Under the pieces are notes generated by a model. That model saw only the letters and a program-made list of their open reading frames with translations, did not search any database and was not told the DNA's origin. Made by a program: the position numbers and the translations under genes. A stretch of 64,000 nucleotides of DNA from Bimuria novae-zelandiae CBS 107.79 (Eukaryota > Ascomycota > Dothideomycetes > Pleosporales > Didymosphaeriaceae). Positions 46,001 to 57,300 of this stretch are shown here, in pieces. Each line of letters opens with the position of its first letter. Position 1 is the first letter of the stretch. The stretch covers positions 500,411 through 564,410 of the forward strand of contig ML976688.1 of the NCBI GenBank assembly GCA_010015655.1. The letters are read 5' to 3'.

Positions 46001-46720
46001 TTAATTTATTCTTTATTAGGTGCTAAGGTACTATATATTCTTAGAAGCGTTTTATAGTATCTTATTACTTAATATCTTTATTATGTAATAGGGTTAGCTT
46101 TTATTAAGTTATGAATAAGTCTATAACTCCTCGTATTGCTTTTACAAAGTCTTATTTTATATTATACTAGCTATAGGTATTATTAATTTTAAAAACTTCT
46201 GCTTTAGTTACGGCTCGCTTTTATTTTAATGGCTATATAAACTAGCTACTAATAGTATTTAAAGGTTTAAGGGTGTCTTAATATTTATTTTATACGCAAT
46301 CTTTTTTATCCTATAACTTTACCTTTATAGTTTTTATAAGTAAGGTAATCTTCTACTTTATTATCCTGCTAGGTAAGTAGTAGCTTGTTTATAGATGCGC
46401 TAACACTATATTAAGTATTAGCTTAGTTACCTTTTCTAGGTAATCCTTCTAGAGTTAATATTATTTTATTACGGTCTTATAGTCTTCCTTACTATTCTTA
46501 AATAGTTTAGATATTCTTATTAGCTAATTTACTGCGATTAACGCTAAAGTTAGTACTATAAAGTCGGATTAATTAGCGCGTAACCTAGTTAAGGCTACTA
46601 TAGTTATGGAGCTTGCTTTAGAGTTATTTACTATTATTATAGCTTTATAGTTACTAATATCTAGCTTGTTTAAATATCTTAGCTTAAGTATTAGCTTATT
46701 GTTAGATATTAAGTTAATAA
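43080..46720 (-). mobile_element. Copia fragment on the minus strand: gag, protease/pre-integrase, integrase; RIP-degraded
   Basis: Minus reading from 46520 gives gag (EDYKTVIK*YQL*KDYLEKV, then LAHL*TSYYLPSRIIK), collinear with gag of the complete copia at 47930-48060. Between 44560 and 43080 it gives integrase sequence nearly matching 24860-26100 in inverse orientation. The order gag (right) to integrase (left) shows one element read leftwards, cut off before RT. Positions 45655-45720 are less mutated and may hold a small insert. Confidence 0.7.
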
Positions 46721-47287
46721 ATTATTATACTTTAAGGGCTTTAGCGTGTCCGCGAAGGTATCTTTACTATATAGACTAGTTTATATAATTAGTTAGGGTA
46801 ACTATAGTAGTATTGCTTAAGGTATATTAAAATATTATAAAATAGGTTAGTTAAGACACTAAGACTCTTAATTATTAAATTTAAGATCGATGTTTAATAA
46901 ATATCTAATGAAAACAGAGTTAGGGTAATTTATGTATTAATTAATTTTCTAATTAAAGTTACTAAGTAGTAAAATACCTTAAATAAGTATGCTTTAGCTA
47001 TATCCTATAGTAGTGTATCTCACTAAGCTATACACCCATCATCTCATCCTATTCCGACTCATGATAGATCACCTTGTCTCATAGTGATAATCAGAGTAAT
47101 GTTGTACTATTACTAATAGTATAATCTGATAACTATAGTTAGGTTTTTTTATATAAATATATGGTATTAGCGAGGCACTTAGCCAGCTATACTACCTTTA
47201 AATATATATTATTTTTATACATATTTATTCTTATAGGGGAGGTAGGGACTATCTTAACTACGTTAATTAATACTTTTATAAAGCTTA
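46721..47287. other. Degraded flank, likely 5' LTR/leader of the minus-strand copia
   Basis: The position fits the 5' end of the leftward copia, but no LTR ends were recognised. 47030-47110 is less RIPed. The open frame at 47161-47415 runs into the next LTR and is not a gene. Confidence 0.35.
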
Positions 47288-47292
47288 TAAGG

Positions 47293-47571
47293 TGTCCGAT
47301 TACATGGTCCTTTGCATCTGCAAGGAGGCTGGCGCACTTACGCCCTTGCATTCCGCCCTCGCTCAACGCGCAAGGAATGACGCAAGGAATAAAGCAAGGA
47401 ATAAAGCAAGGATAAAGTAAGGAATAAAGCAAGAGATATCTAGGCAGGCAACCTAAAGATAAAAGGCAAAGTCCCAGACCTCTTAGAGACAAGTACACAC
47501 AATTCATACCTTAATTTATCTTAATTAATTATTATCTTTTTATCTTATTAGATTACCCTTCTAATCTAACA
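47293..47571 (+). repeat. 5' LTR of complete copia element
   Basis: Starts TGTCCGATTACATGG, ends CTAATCTAACA. Contains short direct repeats of AAGGAATAAAGC near 47368-47430. Confidence 0.88.
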
Positions 47572-47619
47572 ATTAAGAGTCTCACTGCCTTAACTAATAC
47601 TACCTTATCAAGCCAATCG

Positions 47620-50600
47620 CAATGGCCCTATCAACACTTAATATTCCTACAGTAATCCTAACTAACTACACGAATTACACACCATGGCTAAAATAGCTTA
47701 AAACAAGATGCTAATTCCTCAAGGTCTGGAATATTATCAACCCAGCGCTGATAGATGAACTAAAGCAGAAACCCGCCATGCCAATACCGCCGTTGATAGG
47801 CAACTACTAGCCAAACGCTGTCTACACGAATGCGAACCTAAATAACGCACTAATATTACTATCTTATCTATCGCCGGCAGGCGCGAAAGCATACAAAGAC
47901 GATAGCGACTACTATAAAGGATAGCTCGAGATCTATAAGGTCATGGATCGAGCCTATTAAGAAGAAAAGGCAGACCTTAATAAGGTAGTTACCTTTCTCT
48001 AGTTAATAATCTCCGCGCATCTCCAGAACAACTACTATATTCTTAGAGAAATAATTAAGCAATAGATAAACAACCTTATAATTATAATTAGGGTTAACTA
48101 TTAAGACAAATATAGATAATTAAGAACAAGGTATTAAGAAGCGCTTAAGCTAATAAGAATAGCTAGATTATAGGCTGCATGGCTCTCTAAGTACAATTAC
48201 GCAGCTACAGAAGCAGAGACTAATTAGGTTCTAAAACTTTAAAGGCTTAACTTAGTGAAAGAAGACTTTATAAAGGCAGTTGTCTATATCGCACCTATGT
48301 AGGTAACAACCTTCTAGCAATATAGAAGCAAGAATATAGCTATCTTACGAAAGCACACAATAAAACTCTTTTAAGACTACATAATCCTGTAGCACCTGAC
48401 TAAGGGTAAATAAAAGGGCGCTTTTGCTACTGCAGGGTTATCTCTCGCTAAAGGTGGTGAACCCACCTAGGCTACAGACAGGGACGCCTCTCTTGTGGAT
48501 AAAGCAGCATTATCTAAAAGTCAGGGAAGACCTCGGAATTATAAATAATAAAATAATAATTAATATACTAGAACTAAGCGGTTACCTTAAAGTCTTAAGC
48601 TAATAGTAGTTAGTGGCAATTACTGCCCTGCTTGTGAACTACGCTATAGTCTTTAAGACTATTTTTATGCCTTTCTAGATAAGTAGCTAGACTAGTTTAT
48701 ACTAAACCCTCTTATAGTAAAGCTGGTTAAGCTTAGGCTAGAACATGATACCGACTTCTAAGAAAAGTTAAAAGGAACAAAAAAGGCTAAATTATAGGCA
48801 CCTAAAATTAAATAATCACACACTCTTACTCTACCTCGAATTACTAAGGCTAATAATGAATGACTAGATAGACGCAAGATTACTAAAATCCTAGCGAGCT
48901 TTAACGCCGCATCCTTCTATACTAACCTAAATACGTACCTATTGCGACGCTTAGCTATACTTAATTTAGGCACAACCTGCTATATCTTTAACGACATTAA
49001 TCGCTTTGTCTCATACCGTCCACCGGCGCCAGGAGACTTTATATAGGCAGGAAATACACAAATATAGATTAAAGGATACGAGAGCGTCTATCTTAACGTA
49101 TAAAGTGTAAATAGTAATTAATTAATATAGCTAGATAATATAGCCTATTGCCCTAATCTGCTCTGCAACCTTATATCGTTCCGATTACTTTGGAGGCAAG
49201 GCCTTTGGTGGGATATAAGAGCAGACCTAACAACTCTAAAGAGCAGAGATAATACTATGCTAGCAGAACTCTAAGAGCTACATAGACAGTGGGTCTTAGA
49301 ACATAAGACAAGGCTAGCAGGTAGTATTCCTACTAATGCTGCGCACGCCACTCACAAGACTAATACACGCACTAAACGAAGACCGTAGAAGGCAGACGCG
49401 TGGACCTAGCACTAATAATTAGGCTATTTAGGCCCTTAGGCCCTCGAACACCTCGTGTAGTAATCTAAGGGGGTAAGGATTAAAGGTCTTCCTATAGTTA
49501 AGTGTGATGCCTGCGGCAAAGCAAAACTAAAATGGCAAATACGCCGGCAAGCTAGAGATCTAATAGAAGGTCTTGGCGAGCGAGTCGCAATTAATTTTCA
49601 CGACTATAAAGTAGATAGCTTAACAAGAGAGAAGAGCTAAATGCTAATTACTAACTAATTCTCTAGCTTTGTATAGGACTTCTACTTTAAGGATAACCGC
49701 CTAGCACGGTTAATTATTAAATTACTTAGCACCTTTATATGGTTTATAGAAGTACAATATAATATTATAGTAAAAGTAATTAAATCTAATAATAAGATCT
49801 TCTCTATTAAGGTAAACGTTAAGAAGTGGTGCTTAGCGTAAAATATTAAGATTAAGCCTTTAGCACCTAATACTTAAGCATAAAATAGAGGAGCTAAACG
49901 CTTAGGGGGTGTAATTAAGGAGAAAGCGCGCGCGATGCAACTTGACTCTAACCTATCTTAGTAGATATAGCCTGAGATCACCCGAGCCGCAGTCTACTTA
50001 TATAATTAAACGCTAAACTACGCTAATTAATAGCAATCTCTATATAAAGTGTTCTTTACGATAGTAGCTTTTTAGAACGGCATTATTACCCAACCGAAGA
50101 AGCCTAATTAAGCTTACCTAAAAGTATATAGCTGCAAAGCTTTTACAATAACTAACGATATAAAACGTGGCAAGAGTAGGCTTTAGAGGCTTAACCCTAA
50201 GGCATGGATTAGCTACCTTGTTAGCTACAAATTAATAAATATCTAGAGAATATAGATTCCCTCTTTAGTAAAGACAATTAGTACTTGCGACGTGATATTC
50301 GACAAGGATACTATATTCTTAGGTAAAACTAAAGACCTAATAGAAAACCTTATGCATAGTATATTGGAAGAAATAGCGGCCTTGGTGCGATTAGTAGAGT
50401 TACCTCCCTTACCTCTATAAGAGCATGCCACTAAGTCCTTCTTTAAGGATAAGATAATTAGTAAAGCGCTAGAGGAAGAGGTTAAAGGAGCTCCTAAGTA
50501 TAGGTAAGGCAGGAAAGTTAGGTGTAAATATCTAACACCTCCCTTAACGCCGCTACTAGTAACACTCCTTGCACAATTAATAGCAGGAGGCAATTAAGCT

Positions 50601-52430
50601 ATACTACCCTAAAGAGTGCAAATAGGGTAGTGGCAAACAAGCCTATAGGCCACAGCCTTTATGGCAGGCACCGAAGCCAGCAGCAGCGGCAAATATAAAG
50701 GCAAGGCTCTTAATAAGGCGTAGCTTTGACGAATAATTATATTAGGTAAGAAGCTATATCGAAGCGTGCTTCTAGAGCCACCTACATGCCAAAGCAAGCT
50801 CGAAGATCACCCTCTTTATAATATATAAAAGGAAGCAGAACGTTCCTATCTATAGAGCTACAAGGAAATAAAGTCCTAGAGTGAGGTTATAACCACTCTA
50901 GTAAAAGTGGCAGGCTATTAAATCCTCGACTGCATGTAGGTATATACCTATAAATTTAATAAACACTATCGATTGCAGAAATGCAAAGCAAGGCTAGTAG
51001 TGCGAGGTAATTAATAGTAGCACCTTACCTCGTAAGAAACCTACGCCGTAATACTTACAGGATAATTATTCCGCATGCTTATAGCAATTATAGCTTAGCT
51101 TAACCTAGAGCTTATTTAACACGACGTTACCAACGCGTTTGTCCATGCAAAGCTGGACAGAGAAATCTACATAAGAATGCCTCGCGGCGACTCGCGAGCA
51201 GGCACAGTCCTTAAACTACATAAAGCACTATATAGACTGCGCATATCTCTACTACTCTAGCAAAGAGAATTCATATTAACGCTCCGTAATATTAGCTTTA
51301 AAACAGTGCCCTACGAGCCATGCTGCCTTATTAAGGATGGCATTATTATCTTCTTCTATATAAATAACCTTATTATTACCTATAACAAGTTATAAAAGCA
51401 GGCTGCTAAAGCTGCTCTCGTAATAATAGGTACTAAATTTACACTTACGGGTGGCAAAGACCTGCAGTGGTTTCTAGGAATTGAAATTATTAGGGACTGC
51501 TCGAGCAGAAAGATCTAGCTTTTATAAGTTTTATATATTAATAAAATATCGCGCCTCATTAATCACCATGAGATTTGCTATAATACCTTAATAGGTTTAA
51601 TTAAATTACTTCTAAGGACAGGACTAGCTAGCAAGGGTGAGATTAATTAATACTAGCGTAAAGTTGGATTAATTCTCTATACTGCAGTTATATCTTGGCT
51701 AGATATCGCCTTTGCAAGTTCCCGATTATCACGATTCCTATCTAACCTAAGCAAAGAGCACTAAGCGGCTGCTAACTAAGTTCTCCTCTACCTTGCTAAT
51801 ACTAGATTACTAGGTCTTTAGCTTGGGGGTGTAGATACTTTAGAAGTAGCGAGCGACGCATCCTTTGCTAATAATACACTTAACCGTAAGAGCTCACAAG
51901 GATACATTATTAAGCTGTTTGGTGGCCTAATCGCCTGGAAAGCAAATAAGCAAGATATAGTTACTATATTAATAACTAAAACCGAATTACTAGCACTATT
52001 GCAAGTGGCTAAGGAGGCACTATTTACATCCTAATTACTAAAGGAGCTAAAGATTAACCTTAGCAACTCCCTTATTATAATTAATTGTGATAATTAGCAA
52101 ATAATCTGACTTATTACTAAAGAAATTGCCAAGTTGCAGACTAAGCTCTGTTATGTAAATATTTATAATTATTGGCTAAGACAAGAGGTCGCACTATAAA
52201 TAATTAAGGTAGATTATTAACGCTTAGAGGACATGGCTGCAAATAGACTTATAAAGGCCTTGCCTATAAACAAATAGAGCAAGTTTCTGAGTAAACTAGG
52301 ACTTAAAGATATATTAGACAAGATTACTGATTAAGAGGTTACCCTGCAGGATCTATAGCAGAGGATAGAGGTCTTTAAGTTAGAATAATAGACAAATGCG
52401 AAAGGTCTAGCTTGAGGATAGGCCTAAGCT
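47620..52430 (+). pseudogene. Copia gag-pol polyprotein, inactivated
   Basis: Gag near 47690-48530 (YKGQLEIYKVMDRAYQEEKA with stops read as Gln; Gly/Arg-rich end SQGRPRNYK). A protease region lies near 48900 and pre-integrase near 49460-49530 (CDACGKAK zinc site). Integrase runs from about 49600, with GGVIKEKARAMQLDSNLP near 49910. RT has YAVILTG then FRMLIAIIAQLNLELIQHDV, NAFVHAKLDREIYIRMPRG near 51100 and a damaged YxDD region (FFYINNLIITY) near 51350. RNase H has EVASDASFANNTLNRKSSQG near 51845. TAA/TAG stops occur throughout. The FYVDDL-type box reads YINNL, both Asp to Asn. Confidence 0.87.
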
Positions 52431-52439
52431 AAGGGGGTG

Positions 52440-52731
52440 TGTCTAATTACATGGTCCTTTGCATCTGCAAGGAGGCTGGCGCACTTACGCCTGTATATTC
52501 TGCCCTTGCATTCCGCCCTCGCTTAACGCGCAAGGAATAACGCAAGGAATAAAGTAAGGAATAAAGCAAGGATAAAGTAAGGAATAAAGTAAGGGATATC
52601 TAGGCAGGCAACCCAAAGATAAAAGGCAAAGTCCTAGACCTCTTAGAGACGAGCACACACAATTCATACCTTAATTCATCTTAATTAATTATTATCTTTT
52701 CATCTTATCAGATTACCCTTCCAATCTGACA
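52440..52731 (+). repeat. 3' LTR of complete copia element
   Basis: Starts TGTCTAATTACATGG, ends CCAATCTGACA. It is 13 nt longer than the 5' LTR because of an added GTATATTCTG-containing stretch near 52490, plus about a dozen mostly C/T differences. Confidence 0.88.
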
Positions 52732-52736
52732 TAAGG

Positions 52737-53356
52737 CTTTCTTTATTAAGCATCGTAGAGGTTAAAACGCTAAAATTATATAAAATTAAGGGAAAAATTT
52801 TAAGCTTAGTTAAGATTATTATCTCGCGCTTAAATAGGTATAAATAAAAATTTATTAGTACTAGTAAGGGTTGAATTAGCTAAGACTATTTTATAAATAT
52901 GACTTTTATTAATATTATTAAGAATACGCTTAAACTAAACATAATATTAATTTTATCTTAGTCTACCTACTTTTGGTATAGTGAGATGAAATTAAGGTTG
53001 AGATTGCGGCCACCGAACAGGCCCTTAAGCTCTTATTTGACAGCCATGGAAGAGTCCCCGGGCTCATAACTGTCGCACTGCTGCAGGTTATCTGAACAGT
53101 GAAAATGAATGAGGAACATTTATTGTGAGATTGCATATGTGTAATGGTTATGATTGTGTAGAACAGTGTTGCATAGTTGTGTGTTCTATCTGTGTTCTAT
53201 CTGTGAATGAGACATGGAGACATGCTATTATAGTGGTCTTGGGCATTTGTATGTCCGATGAGCGAGCCAATGAGAATCCACCGGGTTCACCCGGCACCTT
53301 GTCCTGCGATATCATGATTTTTCGTTTATGATGCTTCGCGGTACAAGCTTTTGACC
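52737..53356. other. Degraded then normal-composition spacer
   Basis: 52737-52980 is RIPed and may belong to the target of the copia insertion. 52990-53340 is normal in composition, and its 68-codon frame at 53125 has no coding character. No gene is supported. Confidence 0.35.
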
Positions 53357-54003
53357 TACCGTGTCTCGGCAGTTAGTGCGCAACATCACTTAATGCGCAA
53401 CCCCGCGTGATAGCGCACCTACTTTAACGCGCCATAACTCTACTAATATAGACCTTATTAACGCCGCAATAGCAGCAATTAAATAAAAAAATAAAAAAAA
53501 TTTATTATATAATAAAATTATAAAATTATTTAGCATTATATATTTTATATTAATATATAGGAACTAACGCATCACGTAAGCGCGTGCAATTATAAATACT
53601 ACGCGCTATATACTTAGCCTATAATAAGAAAAGTAGCTTTTATAATATTTTAAATGCCTTATTAAACGTGGCCTTTCTATTATATAGTAAATAATATAGA
53701 ACTTTGCGTCCTGTATTACTTAAAAGGACATAAGTATATTTTAAGTTAATTACCTTATTAAGCGTAATAGCGACGCCTTAATATTACGCTAGGTAATTAA
53801 AATTAATAGTAATTACTATAACGCTAATCTAGAGGTAAAATATAAGCTTTACTTTAAGCTTTTATATAATAAAATCGCGAAGTATAGCATAGAATCTTAT
53901 TATTATTATAATACAGATAAGAAAGGCTTTCTCCTTAGTATTACTAGCTGCTTAAAAAGGATCTTTAATAGGCCTCTATATAAGAGTTACTAAGTAAGGT
54001 AAT

Positions 54004-54218
54004 TGTCCGTACGCAGGGACGATACGGCGAAGGGTATTCTATAAGGCCTAACACGTGATCACGTGGTTGTCTTATGTAATGTCCGTGCGTAGCTCGCCTC
54101 CTGAAATATCGCCACCTTCGTTCGTACACTAGAGAGATAGAGCAATTACACGAACTAGTTACCCTTCCTATTACTCTATACGCTGTGCACACCGTATAAA
54201 ACCTCTTACCTTGCCACA
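54004..54218 (+). mobile_element. Solo LTR-like insert, not RIPed, inside the pogo element
   Basis: TGTCCGTACGCAGGG to TTGCCACA, normal composition, with a CACGTGATCACGTG palindrome near 54051. The right half parallels the LTR at 32410. No target duplication was found (GTAAT and CTATG), so the borders may be off by some bases. Confidence 0.5.
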
Positions 54219-54239
54219 CTATGCTCACCCCATGTACAG

Positions 54240-55500
54240 CTAGCTATAAGAGCCCTATTAATAGTAATCTATATAAAATAATAGCTACAAGTAGATTTTA
54301 ATTATCGCATGTATATGCGCTAATAAATCTACTATTAATTTATTATTAATTTATTAATCTAACGCTAGAAGTATATAATTAAGCTAAGTAAAAAATATTA
54401 TTTCTTAATACTATAAAGTCTTTATTACCTTATCTCCCTTTAGCTAGTTAAACAACGAGATAGGCCTTTAATAGCTTTAATAATTATTTAATTACTATAT
54501 AAGAGAGAAAGCTAAAAAGGCTTAATAAGTATATTAACTTTTAATTTTTAATAGTTATAGGTCTTATATTACTATAAATTTTATTAACTATTATAACTAA
54601 AATAGGATTCTTCTAGCTATATTTCCTCCTTATTTAATGTATATATTATAGCTTCTTAACGTGTATATATTTAAGTCTTTCTTAGCTGCCTACTCTAATA
54701 AGCTTAATGTCTATTAATAGTTACTAAAAAAAGTTCGTTATGCTCACTCAAAGGGTCTAAACTACATTAGTTACGATGTAATTAATTATTAAAGCTTTTA
54801 AGTATATAGGTATTTTACTACTAGATCCTATATCTATTTTTAAGTAATTTAATAAGGAGCTCTTTCTAATAGTAAAATTATAAAAAAGCCCTATATTAGT
54901 ACTTAGCGTATTAGATTAGCGTAAAATAGAGTAACTATTACACTTTATTATTAAAAATATAGTAAATAAGGAGTCGCGTAAGCTTAGCTAGATAATATAC
55001 TAAATTTTTATATAAAAGTAACTCCTAGAGCACGAGAATAAGGGCCTTTAAATGGCCTTAAAGAATAAAAAATAGCGTTAAATAAAAGGTAAGACTTTAC
55101 TTGTAGAGTAACCTAAGGAGTAGTACAGAAGAGCTATTTTTTAATTACTTACTTAAGTATAAAAAGTGCACGATTTTCTTAGTTAATAAAAGACTAAAAA
55201 GAAAGAATTATAACTTTAAAAAAGTTAATAATAAAAAATATAAAGAGCTAATAAATAGCTTAAAGCTTATTTACTTTAAGAGAGGCGTGTTACGTAGGTA
55301 GTAGTTAAAAATACACGCGCTAAGAAGAGAGCTAATTAAGCTACTAAGTAACGCCTTTATTAATAGGCTTATAAAGCTTAATAATAACTTTAAGGATATC
55401 TTAAAATTACTAAAAAGGGAAGTTAGAGAGCCTTAAAAGCTACTTATAAGGTTATAAAGAGGAAGAAATCTACGCTAGCACTTATATATATTAATATAGT
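54240..55500 (+). pseudogene. Pogo-type DDE transposase (C-terminal two thirds), inactivated
   Basis: Frame from about 54435: NNEIGLQWLQQLFNYYTREK, then LLIFNSYRSYITIKFINYYN and RILLAIFPPYLMYIL*LLNV. This is the DDE_1 signature LLILDGHGSHVTxxFI, then PPHSTHxLQPLDV, with catalytic Asp changed to Asn and His to Tyr. A basic coiled C-terminal part follows (RGVLRRQQLKIHALRRELIK). The N-terminal part should lie left of the LTR at 54004 but was too decayed to read. Confidence 0.8.
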
Positions 55501-55920
55501 AGTATTTACGCTATTAATGCTATTATCGCGTAGTAACTATCTAGTTAGAATACTAAGTAGATATCTATAATCTAAGTCGCTAGTAATTATCTACAGACCT
55601 AGGAAACCTCTCCACTAAAAAATCTCGTGATAATAGCTTTTATGTGGAGCTCTATAGCCTTATATTGTTAACGTCGCGATCATGTTGGGGTTGCACATTG
55701 AGTGATGTTGCGCACTAACTGCCGAGACACGGTAGTACTGTAATACCCTGCCGAGACAGTTAGTGCGCCGCGACACTATTGTCGTTTCCGAAATACCGTC
55801 CCGCCCCACTTTGGCGGATTTTTCTGTCAGCACTTAGTAATTGGTTCCTCACCAACACTTTCGTACACCTGTTTTGTGAGCGATAAAATGATTACACGGA
55901 ATATTCACCCTAGGTAAATA

Positions 55921-57050
55921 ATGCCGCAGGATCTAAGGAGACCTACTAGGCACCGCCTATAATAATTACTTATCTAGGCTATTATAGATCGCGTTAACGA
56001 TAGGAAAAATAATAAAGCTATCTATAGAGAGCTTAGCGTCGACCCAAAAACAGTACGCAAATACAGGCTTAACCTAAAGGTCTTTAGTAAGCTAATTAGG
56101 CTAAGATACGTACGTCGTGGTAGGCCACCTTTACTTAAGCAATGCTATAGAGACGCGCTGCTTAAAATGCTACGTAGTAAGCTAATATCTTATATAGATA
56201 AGATGCAGGACTTCTTGTACGATAAGTACGATATTAAGGTATCTTTTATAACTTTAGACAAAGAGCTTAAAGCCATGCAATAAAGTAGGAAGGCAGCCTT
56301 AAAGGTAGCTAAAGAGCGTTATAAGGGTCTTTATTAAGCCTTTTAAGCGTATTGCTAGCAAATCTATTAACCTAATTAAATTATCTACTTTAATAAAAGC
56401 GCTTGCAACAAGCGTATAAGGGATTAAAAGTATAGTTAGAGTAAAGTTAATATAGCCTGCTACGTTAGCTACTTAGCTAAGCGCTTAGAGAGGTAGAGCT
56501 TACTACTAGCTATAGACGTTAATGGATACCTTACCTATATAATTTTTCAGGGAGCGATTACTGCGGAGCTAATAGAAGACTTTGTTGCTAATTAAGTACT
56601 CTTACACTGTAGTCCTTAGCTGGGAAAATACTTAGTAATAGTCCTCGACAACGCGTCTATCCATTAATTAGTAAGGCTGGCTAATATATGCGCAAAGGCA
56701 GGCGTAATTATAAAGTTTCTGCCTCTTTACTTACCTAATATAAATCTAATTAAGTAGACCTTTAAGGCGTTAAAGACCTAGATCTGGTGGCATTACTAGG
56801 GCGCTAAGGCGTACGATAAATTTAAGTATTTTCTAAAGAAAGCTATATTAAGTATATGCTATAAAAGCTCTATAGGTAACTTCTTTAAGTACTATAAATA
56901 GGCGCCATAGAGGTATTATACTATAGTTAATAGTATATATTTAGTATTCGCCGGAGTGGTTTTATACTATCGTTAGTAGTACATAGTTAGATATATTCTG
57001 TTAGAGTTAGTTTTAGAGATCAGAAATCTAGCACCTGCTATAATATAAAT
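55921..57050 (+). pseudogene. Tc1/mariner (IS630-like) DDE transposase, inactivated by RIP-type changes
   Basis: One frame from ATG 55921, interrupted only by TAA/TAG. An N-terminal helix-turn-helix region (AIYRELSVDPKTVRKYRLNL) is followed by a GRPP linker (VRRGRPPLL). Catalytic Asp 1 lies in IIYFNKSACNKR near 56370 (Asp to Asn). GYLTYIIFQGAITAELIEDF lies near 56525 and Asp 2 in VIVLDNASIHQLVRL near 56640 (kept). The third site PNINLIKQTFKALK near 56735 has Glu to Lys. The family form is PDLNPIEQTFK. The 3' limit is uncertain. It would cut at the element ends and insert at TA. Confidence 0.85.
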
Positions 57051-57300
57051 ATAGTAATCTTATAGTAGTGTAAGGGTAATCTAAGGCTGCTAAATTAATT
57101 ACTATTATCTATTTTAGTGTAGCTAGCGTGGTGGTAAAGTTGCAGAGGGTAAGGCGTACGGTAAGCAGACAAGGCGAGAAAGTTAGTGTTTGATTATACG
57201 AACAAGGTAATCATATCGGGCGATATCTATAGGATATGGCCCGTGCCCTACGCGTCGAAGATAACACCTCTACGCCCTCTGCTCGATCACCTCTACACGA

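Larger units (their letters stand above)
47293..52731 (+). mobile_element. Complete Ty1/copia retrotransposon with LTRs and TSD TAAGG
   Basis: LTRs at 47293-47571 (279 bp) and 52440-52731 (292 bp) are flanked by TAAGG on both sides (47288-47292, 52732-52736). The purine tract AAGGGGGTG precedes the 3' LTR. The internal region is heavily RIPed while the LTRs keep CpA and TpG. Total length 5439 bp. Confidence 0.92.
53359..55732 (+). mobile_element. Fot/pogo-type DNA transposon with about 50-bp terminal inverted repeats, RIP-degraded
   Basis: Both ends read inward CCGTGTCTCGGCAGTTAGTG, then CGCAACATCACT, with two mismatches before a shared CAACCCC. TA flanks each side (53357-53358, 55733-55734). 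Length 2374 bp, enlarged by an LTR at 54004. The transposase is on the plus strand. It ends only 11 nt before the next element. Confidence 0.9.

Noticed and set aside
47161..47415. Open frame of 84 codons
   Set aside because: It starts in degraded copia flank and runs into the LTR repeats (KQGIKQG), which explain its openness.
53125..53331. Open frame of 68 codons between copia and pogo elements
   Set aside because: Cys-rich, low complexity, no start context and no similarity recognised.
22863..53350. Centromere or CRISPR-like interpretation of the AT-rich block
   Set aside because: Repeats are identifiable transposons in RIPed form. No regularly spaced short repeats exist, and the organism is a fungus.
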